In this document: piece after piece, positions 27,301 to 39,864 of the stretch
How positions within the stretch are numbered: the stretch's first letter is position 1
Layout of the letters: every line of letters begins with the position of its first letter
Origin: Cruorifilaria tuberocauda
Taxonomy: Eukaryota > Nematoda > Chromadorea > Rhabditida > Onchocercidae
Direction of reading: 5' to 3'
Assembly (NCBI GenBank): GCA_013365365.1
Contig: JABVXU010000007.1
Coordinates: 248,001-312,000 of the forward strand
Length of the DNA: 64,000 nt
Notes under the pieces: generated by a model
Seen by the model: the letters and a program-made list of their open reading frames with translations, nothing else
Told to the model about the DNA's origin: nothing
Database searches by the model: none
Made by a program: the position numbers and the translations under genes

Positions 27301-30300
27301 AGATCAATAAAAACTATAGCTGTGAAAGAAAATAGAGGAAGTTTGAATTGAAGTTAAAATCATATTTAAAAATGCATTAAAAAAGCTTAATTATGCATTT
27401 CTACGATTGCTTAAAAGACATTTCAAACGAATTTAATGTATTTTTGGAAATCAAAAGTCAATAAAATTGAAATGGCATTTACAATTTAGTGAAAAGAAAT
27501 GAATTATTTCATCCTGTAAATTCTGTTTTATTTTTGGAATATCACTTTTTCTCGTAGTCCTTACATCACTGTTTCTCGTATTAAATGAAATATTCTGAAT
27601 AATCATGCTAAATTTTCGAGAAAGAGTAACTTACCTTTGCCGCCGTGTAGAAATTAAATATTTTGAAGTTGAAGATTGTTTCTCTTGCTGCACATTAGCA
27701 AGTTGTAGCAATTTTCGGATTTCATCAAGTACCGATAACGATTCCGATCCTTTTGCGGGATCATCTAGTGATTCCAGTCTACGGAAAGGAAGGAAATTAT
27801 TTAGAAGTATCGCTTTAAAACTTTATTTTTGGAGAATTTTAGGGTAAATGAAAAATCATACTCACTGCCTGGTAGAAAATTTGAAATATCGATTGAATCT
27901 ATTTGAAGCGTTGTTTTTGGAGAAACTTTAAACTAATTAAAAATTACACTTACTGTTTTCTGCACGAAGGAAATATTTCATTCGAAATTTCAACAGATTG
28001 AGTTTTCGATGATTTTGGAACTATGAAATTATTATTTCAATATGAAAAAACTTTCGTACCAGATATTAAAGTTGTATATATATAAGTATAAATTAAGAAA
28101 TTAAAAGCATTCGGAACTCAAATACTATATGAATCATTTTTTTAGTTTTAGGTTTTTCCTTTTTCCAAATTCTTTTTGAAATAATTCATAAAGTTTTTTT
28201 GATTGAAGTAATTCATTTCAATATTTCTGTAAACTTTCGAGAAATCAAAAGAAGCATTAATGAATATAACAGTGATAAAAAGAAAATTTACATCGAATAG
28301 GCAGTTTACTGCGTAGTACATCCAATGCAACTAAGTTAACGACCATAAACCAACAAGGAGTTTTTAGCGCATTTTTTGTCACATCTTTTACTAGTGAAAT
28401 TCGAACGCAACTTTTTAATAAAAGTTTGAGAGTGTTTGGTTCCGATTGTTTTAATTCTTGCTCGATTGATGAATTAAACAAACGCATATCAAATACCTAT
28501 CAAACGAAAATGGCGATTAATTTAGAGGTTAAGTATTGCTTTAATTATCAATTTGAAAATTATGAACAATAAGTATGTTAATTTAATTTTTGAAGAAAGC
28601 AATGAATCTCATTTTATTGTATGTAGGGAGATCAGAAAAAATAATCAATTAATTATGATATAAGTATTTTCAAAAAGCTCCTATAATACCAATCATTTAA
28701 CAATAAACTGTTGAGTTGAATCGATTAATTAATCAAGAAATCAATCAATCAATTAAGCAATTAGTCAATTAATTTTAATCACTCAAATTTTTTTGAAATA
28801 ATTTTTCGTCTTTTGTAAAAAATTTTTTCTAATAACATCAATTACTTTGAATTGAGCTAATTCCGGTGTTTAGTTTTATTTTAATGTTGTCGCATAGAAC
28901 ATTTATCAATGAATGCTTAACACATTTGAAAAATATATAATTTTAATGACAAAGTGATAACCTTTTCAACTCGCTGTTGATCAGTAATACCCATTAGACG
29001 ATCTTTTATAGTCTTTAGACGACCTTTCTGAGCAATCAGTTGTTCAGGTATACATTTCGTTGTCGGATCATTCCATCCTTGCACAATCACCGGAGCTAAA
29101 CCTCGAGCCATAGCCTTGATATTTCCATTTCCATCTATCTTTATAATTACACCCTAAATCATTATCAATTAATTGATTAAGAGGTATGTAATTAATGTTT
29201 AATATCATATAGAAAATGATTTTTTGCTTAAAGGAATTGAATGCATATATTATCATTTGAATTACTTCAAATAAGAATATGAATTACTGATGATTTCAAT
29301 AAACTGTTCAATATTACTTAGTATTTCGATAAATTATTGTAGAATTTTTTTGATAAACGAAATGAAAGGACGAACATCACCAATTTTATGTCTGATATCA
29401 TTGCTATCGTTATCACGATCAAAGTTTTCAAAATGATTGAAACCGAGTGTGACACCATCATACTCATCGTAACTGCCATCAATTATCACTGTTGTTCGCC
29501 TAAACTGTAATTTCATTTTCTGCTTATTTATGATTGTTTTTGTCTGAACAAAATGAGAAATAAGAATGATTCAAATTAATTAGAATTTTGATCTAGTAAA
29601 AATAATTATTGAATTTTTCCCAAATATTTTAAATCCTTTTCAAAATGCTAGCAAAAATTCGAATATTTCAAATAAATAATAAGAACGCTTATTCATAGGA
29701 TTACTATTAACTGAATATCAGAGAAATTTAATCCGCTAGATGAAGAAGCTACGGGGATTTTCTGATTTCCCGAGGATTCTCTTATTAATAATAGTAATCA
29801 TTTTGGCTAAGGAAGTTGCGGAGATTTCCTACTTTTTCGATGATTCTCCTATTCTTTGTAAGAATTGCGTCTCGTCATTTTTTTTTAAATCAGTTCCTTG
29901 AAATATTTTACACAAAGAATCACTGAGTAATTCAGTGATTTACGTTTCAAATCACAGGATTACCTACTAGACAAAAATCAGAGTTCATTTCTATTTTTTT
30001 CAAAATTTTCATTATTCCTAATGCACTTGTTGGCTCTTTAATGACAATTAAAGTGCCTAGCTTTAGCAATGACAATAGAAATTATGTCAAGTATCTGTCT
30101 TCATGAATTCATGTCAAAGAATGATTAGTATTATAGAAATTAGTATAAGTAAGTGCTGCATTGGCTTCAATAATATTTGGTAACTCTCTTCATTTAAATA
30201 ACTAAATGAATATTTCGAGAAAGTTTAATTTCAGGAGAATAAATAAATTTAGCACACCCTTGAAAATAAGGCTAAATAAGGCTAACCTCAAATATATCTT

Positions 30301-30973
30301 TACAAGATGTTTGGATTTTTCCATCAAAATAATCCTACCCCATAAATCATCGTTTAAATCACCTCTTTCAAGTTTTTCGAGTATCGCAATAACATGTTCC
30401 TCAAAATATTTACTAAAAGAAATTATTTAGACATTGCTGTAGAGTAATTATCTTGAATAATTGTCTTTGAAATAAACAATTTCCTGCTAATTTAAAGTAA
30501 AAAATAGGCTAGACTGATTAAGAAAGCTTAGTATAATTAAATTCATCTTACACTGCATGTTGGACAAAGTCATCAGGCTTAATTTGATTTCATCTAAAAG
30601 TTAGAAGACCTTAATTAATGATTGAAATACTGATAATAGTAGTAATATTGATAAATTAAATGGTGTGCCAACTTATTTCCCGCATTATATTTCTATCATT
30701 CCTGGATATAATAAACGAAATCTTTTTTAGTTTTTTGATCATCGAATGATAACGAATTTTTAATTGCAAAAAAAGCTGAACAACTATTTTCATAACAATA
30801 AATATGTTTTTTCATTGGCTGACTCTTTCGAATTGCTCCACAGTATACCATTGATTGACGTTTTCCGTGATATTGTTGTTGGACGAAAGCGCCTGTAGTT
30901 CATTGCTACCATTTGCGCCACGGCCTACACCAGCCATACAGGCTATTTCCATCCGTGATAAACTATTCATCAT
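24376..30973 (-). CDS. MH2-domain protein of the Expansion (Nalpha-MH2) type
   Basis: Exons (minus): 30973-30824, 30577-30552, 30412-30287, 29499-29376, 29153-28962, 28496-28292, 28020-27954, 27898-27866, 27778-27635, 27131-27004, 26601-26485, 25484-24376 (TAG). The frame closes at 806 aa. Residues ~53-97 are a helical block (VKYFEEHVIAILEKLERGDL). Residues ~100-275 match the SMAD MH2 core: VIIDG, HKIGDGV (SMAD HIGKGV), PVIVQGW, KVFDMR (SMAD4 KVFDLR) and KTPCWF (SMAD TPCWIE). There is no MH1 domain and no C-terminal SSxS; a ~530-residue low-complexity tail follows. Helical block plus MH2 without MH1 is the layout published for Drosophila Expansion, the only non-SMAD MH2 family I know; it is restricted to protostomes and works outside TGF-beta signalling. 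Less certain: the first join (acceptor TTAAG at 30578), the 5' end, and the junction of exons 10 and 11, where other phase-compatible sites exist. Confidence 0.82.
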
Positions 30974-33900
30974 GCATTTTCTTATATTTCTCTTTTTCTT
31001 TCCTTCTCTCTCTCCTTTATTTTTCCTTCTATTTGTTACATTCAAACGTAGTAAAAATAATTAATTAACTGATTAAGTGAATGCAGCGAAATAATATTTG
31101 ATGAGTGGAAAATATTCAAATATGAAATCGATCGGATAGTAGCATTTATTTCAGTGATAAAGTCTAATATTTAATATTGAATAATTAGTTTTGGAAGGTG
31201 AAAATGATTGAAGCAATTGATAATGAAGGGAAAATGTAAGTATAAGTGAAATGAGGAGATAGATGGTAAATAATGATGCATACTTGTACTTCTTGACAGA
31301 TATCTACCGTACAGGTAGCCGACATTTTTCGATAGCAATCTATTAAAAGTATATTCAGGTATGATGAAGGAAAAAGTATTGAATGAACAAAGAAGTAAAA
31401 TGGTAAAAATTAGGTAAAAACGAAGTAATAGATTATTTCACTGAAAAGAGAAGCAATTCTTTTTTTTAAAGCATTAATCTAGTTTAGTAATGATTGAAGC
31501 AGAAAAATTAAATAAAAAAAAGGAAAGAAAGAAATGTTTGATCATATTTTGACTTGCTTTAAACAAACAAATTTTTTTACTCAAATAAAAATTTCTCATC
31601 CAGTTTTTGAAATTTTTTTTGTTTCCGAAGCATTCCTTAGAAGCAATAAATAAATTCTTCATTCAATTCTTATTTATCAATACTTTAGCAAATGAATGAA
31701 ATCCAGAATTTTTAACTACTACTTTGCTTTACTCGTTTTTTTTTCATTTAAATAATCTTTTTAAAATTTATTTTTTGAATTTCAACTTTTCTGCAAAAAT
31801 GTTAGTGAATAGTGATGATGAAATTTGAAAAATATCATTTTTCAAGGCATAATATTAATATTTTTAATTCTTTTACAACACTGATATCAGTTTACAACAT
31901 TGATATCAGTTAGTTAAAGAATGAAGCTGTTCGATTTTACGTAAATTAAAAAATAAGTTGAAATGAATTTTTCAATCGTTTGATATTCATTTCGTTCTAT
32001 TAGTTACCATATTCAGCCTGATAAGAATGATTGATAGCAAATTATGTATCAAATTTTAAGTCATTTTTATTTGACATTTAACAGTTTTATCAGTTTGAGT
32101 TGTATCATTTTTAGCTGTTAAAGCAAAAAATTATTGCAATATAATATTTATATAAATATAAATAACTTTTACACACAAATTCAAGAAAAACTGAAGTTTC
32201 TACTCCTCATTAACCAATAGATGAGGCGAAGCGGAAAAAATAAGCATTGCGCGTAATTGAAAAGTTAAGTGGAAATTGTGCTAACATAACTTTTGATATC
32301 AATTTTCGTAATTGTAATTAGTATCTATTCAGAATTGAAATGTTTATATTTTCAAATTATCAAAATAATTTCGCAAATCTATAGCACTCAAATAAATTTC
32401 ATTTATTTAAGCTTGTTGAAGTTAATTCTTTTAATTTCTTCAGTTGTTACTGAAAAATGTCATGTAAATTATTCGTTAACAAATTAATCTTTTTATGTTA
32501 AAGTTTCATGCAAACTTAGAAATCTTCAATAAAATCGATACAAATATTTAAATTACTTTGATTCCGATTTAATTTAATTCCGGTTAATTGAAATTGAATT
32601 ATTTTTATCTTTGGAAAATTTTTAAATGAATTTAAATTTGTCTATCCAACACGTTTATTTGTTATCAAAGATAAATAGAAATAGAATGGGGAATATTTCG
32701 GTAAATATTGTTCGATTTGACGATTGAATTTTAAGTTGTAACTCAATAATTTCAGGTAATCTCAGGTAACTTTCCATCATACCTCCTATTCATTGTGAGA
32801 TTTTAAAACTTCCATTATCTTCGTTTCCTTCACTGTTTCAAAAATTTCCAATTTATTCATTGAAAGCCAGCAGAAAGCACGTAAATGACGGATAATTCTA
32901 CTTACATTTGCCCTTTTCACTAAAATGTAATAATGCAAGAGCTCTACGCCTTAAAGCTATCATTGTAAGCATTTAGTGCAAAGTTTGCAATTTAAAACTT
33001 CTGTCTACTATACGGCAGACCATAGAAAAATAGTAATGAGTTATAGTAATTGTGAAAAAGATTTAAATGAACTAAGTTTGCATTGATGAAATGTGGTTAA
33101 TGAATTAATAAGTTTGATAATGAATGATATGCTGTAGTGATTATACGGAATAGTGATAGTGGAGAGAAAGGGAGAGAGAGAGAGGGAAAGGACAGCTGAT
33201 GTGTTAGCATAAACAGAGGGTGGAAATGCAATTATGCTTTTGCATTCTACAAACAATCGAGAGTTTTGATGAGGATATTTAGTGGGAATTGGATTCGATG
33301 AAATATTTGTTGACCTGAAATGCTGCCTATGCTTTTCGACCTTTTTTCTTTTTTATTGCATTCTAGAAATTTATCTTTATTGTGCTTTTTTTAATTGATT
33401 AAAATTATTTACAAATAAATATTTTTAATTTCTATATAATACCGTTAGAAAAAGGAAAAGGAAAAAAAACCACAGTTGCGTTGTATTGTAACAGGTTGGA
33501 ATGTAGATGATTGAACTTTAACCTCGCAACCATTCATTATCACTATTACTATCATTAATTATTATCATTACGATCAATTCAATAAGTAATGATCATAATT
33601 TTATTTCTTTTTTTGACTGCTTTAGGTTTGACAAAAATCTTCATTTGTCTGTCTCTTTTTTATATTTTTGAATTTTACAGTTAATTTTTTACAAAAAAAG
33701 TGTATCAAATTCAAGTTTGACCATTAAATTAGTGTTTTCCAAAATCATCAAAATCGAAGTTATCATTTGAAAATTGCTTCGTAGTTTTTAAAATTAAGAA
33801 AAGATGAAATAAAATGTAATAATGAAAACATATGCGAGTTTTCATTATTTTAAATATTCTATTAACACTTGGAATAATTAAATTCTTCAGAATTTTTTTC

Positions 33901-36900
33901 TTTTCTCAAATAGCAAATTTCAATTAAAATTAATTTAATATAAAAATAATAATTAAAAAAATTTTCTTCCATTGTCTCTTCTTGTTTTGCTAGCAAATAT
34001 ATCTATGAAAATTTAAATTTCTTATGAATATACTTATCATAAATTTGTTGCATTTTTATTTTCTTTTTAAAATTCGAATAGTTTTATTGATGAAATTCCT
34101 AACGTTAAGATAAAATTTCAATTCTTTGATTCTCCTCAAGGGAATAAATTGAAGGAATAAGCATAGAAGTTTAGAAGGAGTTTGGTCTAAACTGTGGATT
34201 TTATTGGTTTAACGATTAATTGATAGCAGCAGGCATACTCCTATGATAAATCAAATCAAATTATCAGGTTGAGATGTTTTAGAAGTAAATAGGAAGTAAG
34301 TGACATGTTAATGATATTCACTGAGATATCATTAAAAAGCAAATGATAATTTGGGCAAACATAATTTATATACTCTCATAATTTCATGAAATTCTCTCAT
34401 TTTTCAATCTATTTAAAAGAAAAAAATTCTAAAAATGAAAAAAAGCTAATTTTAAGATTTGTTGGCTAAAATAGATAATATATAAATCGTAATATAATGA
34501 AAAGAATGCTCTCAATGATATTTCATGAGACGAATCATTTTGATCGTTTAATAAAATAGTTTTTTTTCTTGTTTTGAGATCGTTTTCATGTCACATCTTC
34601 TTAATTAATTATTATTACAAATTATTATAATCAATTGTTGGATAATTTTATTCTTTTGATAGTAAAAAAAATTGTCAATTTAAAGTATTCCTTATTGGTT
34701 TTTACTTTTGTCGAGTGGATATATCATACTGATCCGATTGCTCAAACGACAATATAATCGGAATTTAGTAAAACGTTTAGAGAAGGTTTGAATACTTTAA
34801 ATTGAAAGAAATATTTCGTGAAATATCGATTGAATTTATTTTTATCTTATTCCACATCTGTTGCAAAAATTTTCATTTCCTATCTTTTTACCTGTACGTT
34901 GCATGTGCACGTTTAAACGCAACTTAAAATATTCATTTGAAAAATAGCGTGAACAATTGATTTACTTTTTTAAGGCACGAAAATATTTGATGATATCAAT
35001 AATCCTATCACTAATCTTTTCATTACACACGAATTTCAGCGAATTTGAAGTAGTGGTGCTAAGTGGAACAGTTTGAAGAATATATTTCAATAATATTTAT
35101 AAAGCAATAATAGACTGAGCGATATGATCACTAACGAGGGTAATTAATTTTCTTGAAATCCATCCATCATTTCATATCAAATTTTTATTAAATATTATAA
35201 AATACCATATATACGCCATCCCAATTAATCAACCAATCAATAACTAAAGTTAAAGTACTGATATATATTGAAAGAGCTTTATAGATCATCGATCATACAT
35301 GTATTGCTAAAATATCTATGAACTAGTTGGCTAGTCTGTTTAAATGAACTTCAAGTTGCACTTTGCTTTTCAAACGATTACATTGACTTTCATTTCACTA
35401 AATCGATCAGTTCTTTTTTCTGCATTGTCTTCAAATTTTTAAAAAAAAAATAGCAAAAAGTTACATTTCAAGTATAATAATATAAGTAAAAGAAAGTTTT
35501 ACGTCAGATTTTACGTGAGAGTCGGTGCAATTTTTATCCATCTTTTACGCTTTATATCAACAGCGAATAATCAGTGATTCTTGTGACTTGTAACAAAGTT
35601 TAATTTCAGTTTGAATTTGTTCTGAATCAAGCTTGAGCAACATTTTTCATTCCCGATTTAAGTTAATTCATTGGCTGAGCTGTCATATAAAACATGCAAG
35701 CCCAGTAAATAATGTGAAATTCAAATAGAATTCAAATTCACAATAACTTTTTAAAACTTTAAATTCCTAAAAAAACTGTATTAAGCATTCAGTCATTTAA
35801 TATGAACCAAAATTAACCTTTGAAATCATGATTAAATAAGAAAATTCAGTATTATAAGTAGATATATTTATATATGGAAATTGTAAAAAACTTTACGGAG
35901 TTACGGGAATACAAACTTGAAATTTCTTAAAGTTAAACTTTTTTCCTTGATACAAATGTTCAACAGATGGCTTCAAATAGTCGCTTTACAGAATAACAAA
36001 TAACATTTTCGATTTCAGAAAAATAAAAGAGAAAAAAATTTATCTTTATCCGTCGATTTTGTAAACAAATGATTAAAATGCAAAAAAGTCATTACAGAAG
36101 AAAGTGATAGTAAGAAGGAAATGCAAGCAGCAATGAAATAAATAAATTGAAATGAAATGAAAGGAAATGGAATGAGTCGAAATTTGAATACTTTCACATA
36201 TTTCACTTGTTGATAGGTCTATTTTTCGTTTAGAAAAAAGTTTCCGTCTAGTTTTTCTTTTTTTTTTACAATTTATTTATAAAGTACTCATTAATATTGC
36301 TAGATGAAATATTTCATCGATACTGTTTGATATATAAATCAAAGAAGAGAAGGAAGAAGACTGAGAGATCTTGGATATACCACCATCTTGAAACTTAGTG
36401 AAATTCAAAGAGGCTTCCTGCAAAGTGATTAACTACCATCATTTAAAACACATTATTTTTGTTTTTGCTTTAATTTTTCGAGAACTCCTTTTTTCCATCG
36501 TCTCTCTCTCTCCCTTCCTTCATTCTTACCATCTCCTCTTTCATCAATTTTTATTAAAAAAAGTCTAAGATAAATGCAAAATACTTTACGGGGATTATCG
36601 CTGTAATAATGATACTTGAACGATTATCAGCAATGCATGGATTTTATCCGAACTTTTATTGAAACTTCAAGGTTATCTTGAACCTCTCAACCCTCTCACC
36701 TTATTTTTTTTTTTGATGATAATTATCAACATTTACCTGTGAGAGTTAATTGGAGAGTTAATCACTTTTCGTTCTTTCGCATCTACATATTTAGGAAAAT
36801 TTCTCTTAAATATATCAATTCATGTGCTAAATTATTTATTTAATTTATGTTATACTTATTAATTTCAGTTAAACTCAAAATTTGAAAGAAATTGTTTTAA

Positions 36901-37561
36901 CAAATAATTAAATGAAATTTTAAAATTAATAGAAATAATCATTGAAATGATAAATAGAAATAGAAATTAAACAAAACAATTTTAATAGTTTGGCAAATTA
37001 AAAAAATCATTTCCTTTATTTCTTTTTAGAATTTCCTCTCAGACAGTTGAAGGTATGAATTATTCTACAAAATAAAACTCTCGGTACTATCATTTCGATC
37101 ATTAAATCAGTTCATTTCTTGCATTTATTTCCATTTATTATTGTCTTAGTCTATCCATTATTACCTTAGATGCCATTGATCTAAGAAAGAAAACCTAGTT
37201 CTTAAGCTTCGATCGGTAATCGTTACCTCTTCTACCTAATAATATTGTAAACATATTATGACAATATTGCAAAGCAAAAATATATATTTCAGTCTTCAAA
37301 ATTCTGCAAAAATTGCAATTTTTTCTTTTTCCTTCCTTAACAATTCATTCATTCATAACTGATAATATTAGCATTGAAGGCAAAAGTATTATTTCGTACA
37401 GACACGATGGCTGGCGTAAGCGAAAATTGACGCATCTGCGCCTGTGCCTGTCATTCGTACTTATCCGAAATATGTGAAAAGCTCGAACTCTTTAGCTCTT
37501 CTTCTTCCTCTTCTTCAAAGCATTAGCTTCTCTTCAACAAAGATCACCGAAATAGCATATT

Positions 37562-37946
37562 GAAGTAATTCGGTTCAATTCCATTCAGTTTCCTATTTTT
37601 TACTCTATTCCTATTCTTTCTCAAATTAGTATGAAGTAATTATTTCTTAAGTTAGTGTGAAATTATAACAATTAGGAAATAGATAAATCTAAATAAAAAG
37701 GAATGGGAAATGAAAGAAGTGAAAGGGAAAGAGAGAGAGAGGGAGAGAGAGAAAGTACTGAAGTAATTCAGTTCTCTTCCATTCAATTTCCTGTTTTTCA
37801 TTCTCTTCGTTTCATTCTCAAGTTAGGATGAAGTAATTTCTAAACTTAGTCTAAAATTATAATAACTAAGAAATAAATAAATACTAAATAAAAGTAGAAT
37901 AGAAATTGAGAGTTATGAGAGAAAAAGAAAGAAAGAGAGGGGAAGA
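37562..37946. repeat. Diverged 198-bp tandem duplication ending in GA tracts
   Basis: Copy 1 starts at 37562 and copy 2 at 37760, both with GAAGTAATTC. Both proceed through a CCATTCA-TTTCCT block, TCTCAA-TTAG-ATGAAGTAATT, an AAATAAATA-rich stretch and finally a GA-rich tract (37720-37756 and 37918-37946). Substitutions and small indels separate the copies. Confidence 0.75.
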
Positions 37947-38069
37947 TTTGTAAAATATACATAAATTGTGTACATCTATCATAAATATCTCTTTCTTAAA
38001 TTTTATCAACTTTCAATTCATTTCTATTTCTTTTCTGTTTGAAATATTTCATTCTTACTAATTTCTTCT

Positions 38070-38350
38070 TTTATATTTAGGTTATATTTACTTTTACATA
38101 ATAATTATTTCTTATATTTAACTTTTACATAGCCTTTATTTTTATATTTAATTTTTAAAAAGTATTCACTTTTTGCATTTAACTTTTATACGATATTTGT
38201 TTCTTGTATTTAACTTTTATATAGTATTTATTTCTTACATTTAACCTTTTATATAACCCCCATTTTTATATTTAAGATTTACACAGTATTTACTTTTTAT
38301 ATTTGACTTTTATACGGTACTTAATTTTTGTATTTAACTTTTTTGTTGAA
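38070..38350. repeat. ~35-bp minisatellite, about 7-8 imperfect copies
   Basis: The unit resembles TATTTAACTTTTATATAG followed by TATTTATTTCTTA and repeats with a period of about 33-37 bp. Typical copies lie near 38120, 38190, 38225 and 38300. It is T-rich on the plus strand and non-coding. Confidence 0.75.
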
Positions 38351-39864
38351 ATTAATTCCTTTTGATTTCTTCAGTTTATTTCTTGTATTTAACCTTATAT
38401 AATATGTATTTAATATCTATTTCTTGTATTCATTTCATTATTTTTATTTTTTAAAATAAATTCGAAAACAACCACTCTTACAAAATTAAAAATCAATGAA
38501 ATACATAATTTTAATGAATTTTAATTAATCTTCATAAAAAAATCAATTTTATTGTTGGCCAAGGAAAAAGCATATAGTATTAGACACTAAGAGATAGATA
38601 TTACATATATATATTTACTTTACGATTGATAATGATAAAAAATGTAAGAGTGATTGTTTTAATGTATACATATATATTTACTTTTAAATTTATTATAATT
38701 TATTTGAACATTGGAAAACAATCGATAAATTTTCTAAGATGATTTGAAGTAAATAAGGTTTCATGTTAAACTAAAAATTCAATGAAATTAAAATTTTTCG
38801 CAAATTTCAGCTGAATATTTTTTTTGCTGTCATAGTATTTGCTTTTTTCATTATTCGATAAATTACTTTAAAATTCGTTCACTCTATTTTCTATTCCATT
38901 ATTTAAAAAAACTCGTATATTACTTTTCACGTGATGCTTGCGTAATTTACGCTGTGCATTTCTTACAATTAAAGGATTAATTTCTGATTTTCATTGTGTC
39001 TATCAATTCAAGTTAAGCTAAAGTTTATCTTTGAAAGGTTTTGAAATAAAAAATGTGTCAAACAAATTTTACAATGTTTTTTGGCAATATTAATTTATTT
39101 GTTGAAAGTTAAAGTAATTTTTCACTTACAATTGATTTTTCTTCAATAAACAATTATTTAGCAGAAAATTTTCTTTCCCTTTCTCCTTTTATTTCTTTGT
39201 TTCATATTGTTAAATAATTCATTCCAATTTGATTTTTGTGAAATTACCATTCATCAAATTAAAAATTAAATGAAATTGCCGAATGTAATGAAAAATAATC
39301 ATACCATTTTGTACACTTAAATGATAACATTTGTAACATTCTCATGTAATTGATTAAATTCCTTATAAATCATTGGATGGATCCTAAAATTTAATAGTAA
39401 TAAGTAATAAAGACATTACTTATCATGAAAGAAAAAGGTACAGTTCTTTTCAAGAACGATGTTGTATAATTAAAAATAGAGCAATTAGCAGGATCTTTGA
39501 AAACTAGAAGGAATTTTTTACCAAAGTATTTGTTTGTTAGCCTTTAAACATTAAAGAAATAAAAATTTCTTCTTCAAACATTTTATCAGCGAATGATAAA
39601 CTGCTAACTAATCAAAAAAACGACGTGAATCACGTCAAAATTCGAAATTTTTTTCAGGAATATTAATTTTTGCTTTGCTTACATTTAAAGTAATATTAAT
39701 TAATATTGCGGCAATGTTATTAGAGGCGCCCTGTTCAAGTTTTGAATCTTAAACTTATCTGTAAGAAAAGCTGTAAAAAATATTTTAGTCTGTGTTCAAA
39801 GCATGACTTGGAAAATAGCACCGAAAGGACCGTCATTATCAGTGATAATTTTGAAAACAGTTCA

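Larger units (their letters stand above)
30974..39788. other. Divergent intergenic region between the MH2 gene and the MTCL1-like gene
   Basis: About 8.8 kb between two divergently transcribed genes; it should contain both promoters. No supported exon. It contains GA/CT tracts (33161-33191, 36500-36530), a 19-bp tandem repeat around a palindromic ACTGATATCAGT (31872-31909), a GC-richer island with an ATGGCTGGC|GTAAGC start-plus-donor arrangement (37400-37470), a tandem duplication (37562-37946) and a minisatellite (38070-38350). An upstream first exon of the MTCL1-like gene could be hidden here. Confidence 0.5.

Noticed and set aside
37568..37590. tRNA T-loop-like GGTTCAATTCC
   Set aside because: No acceptor, D or anticodon arm can be folded around it, and it belongs to the tandem duplication.
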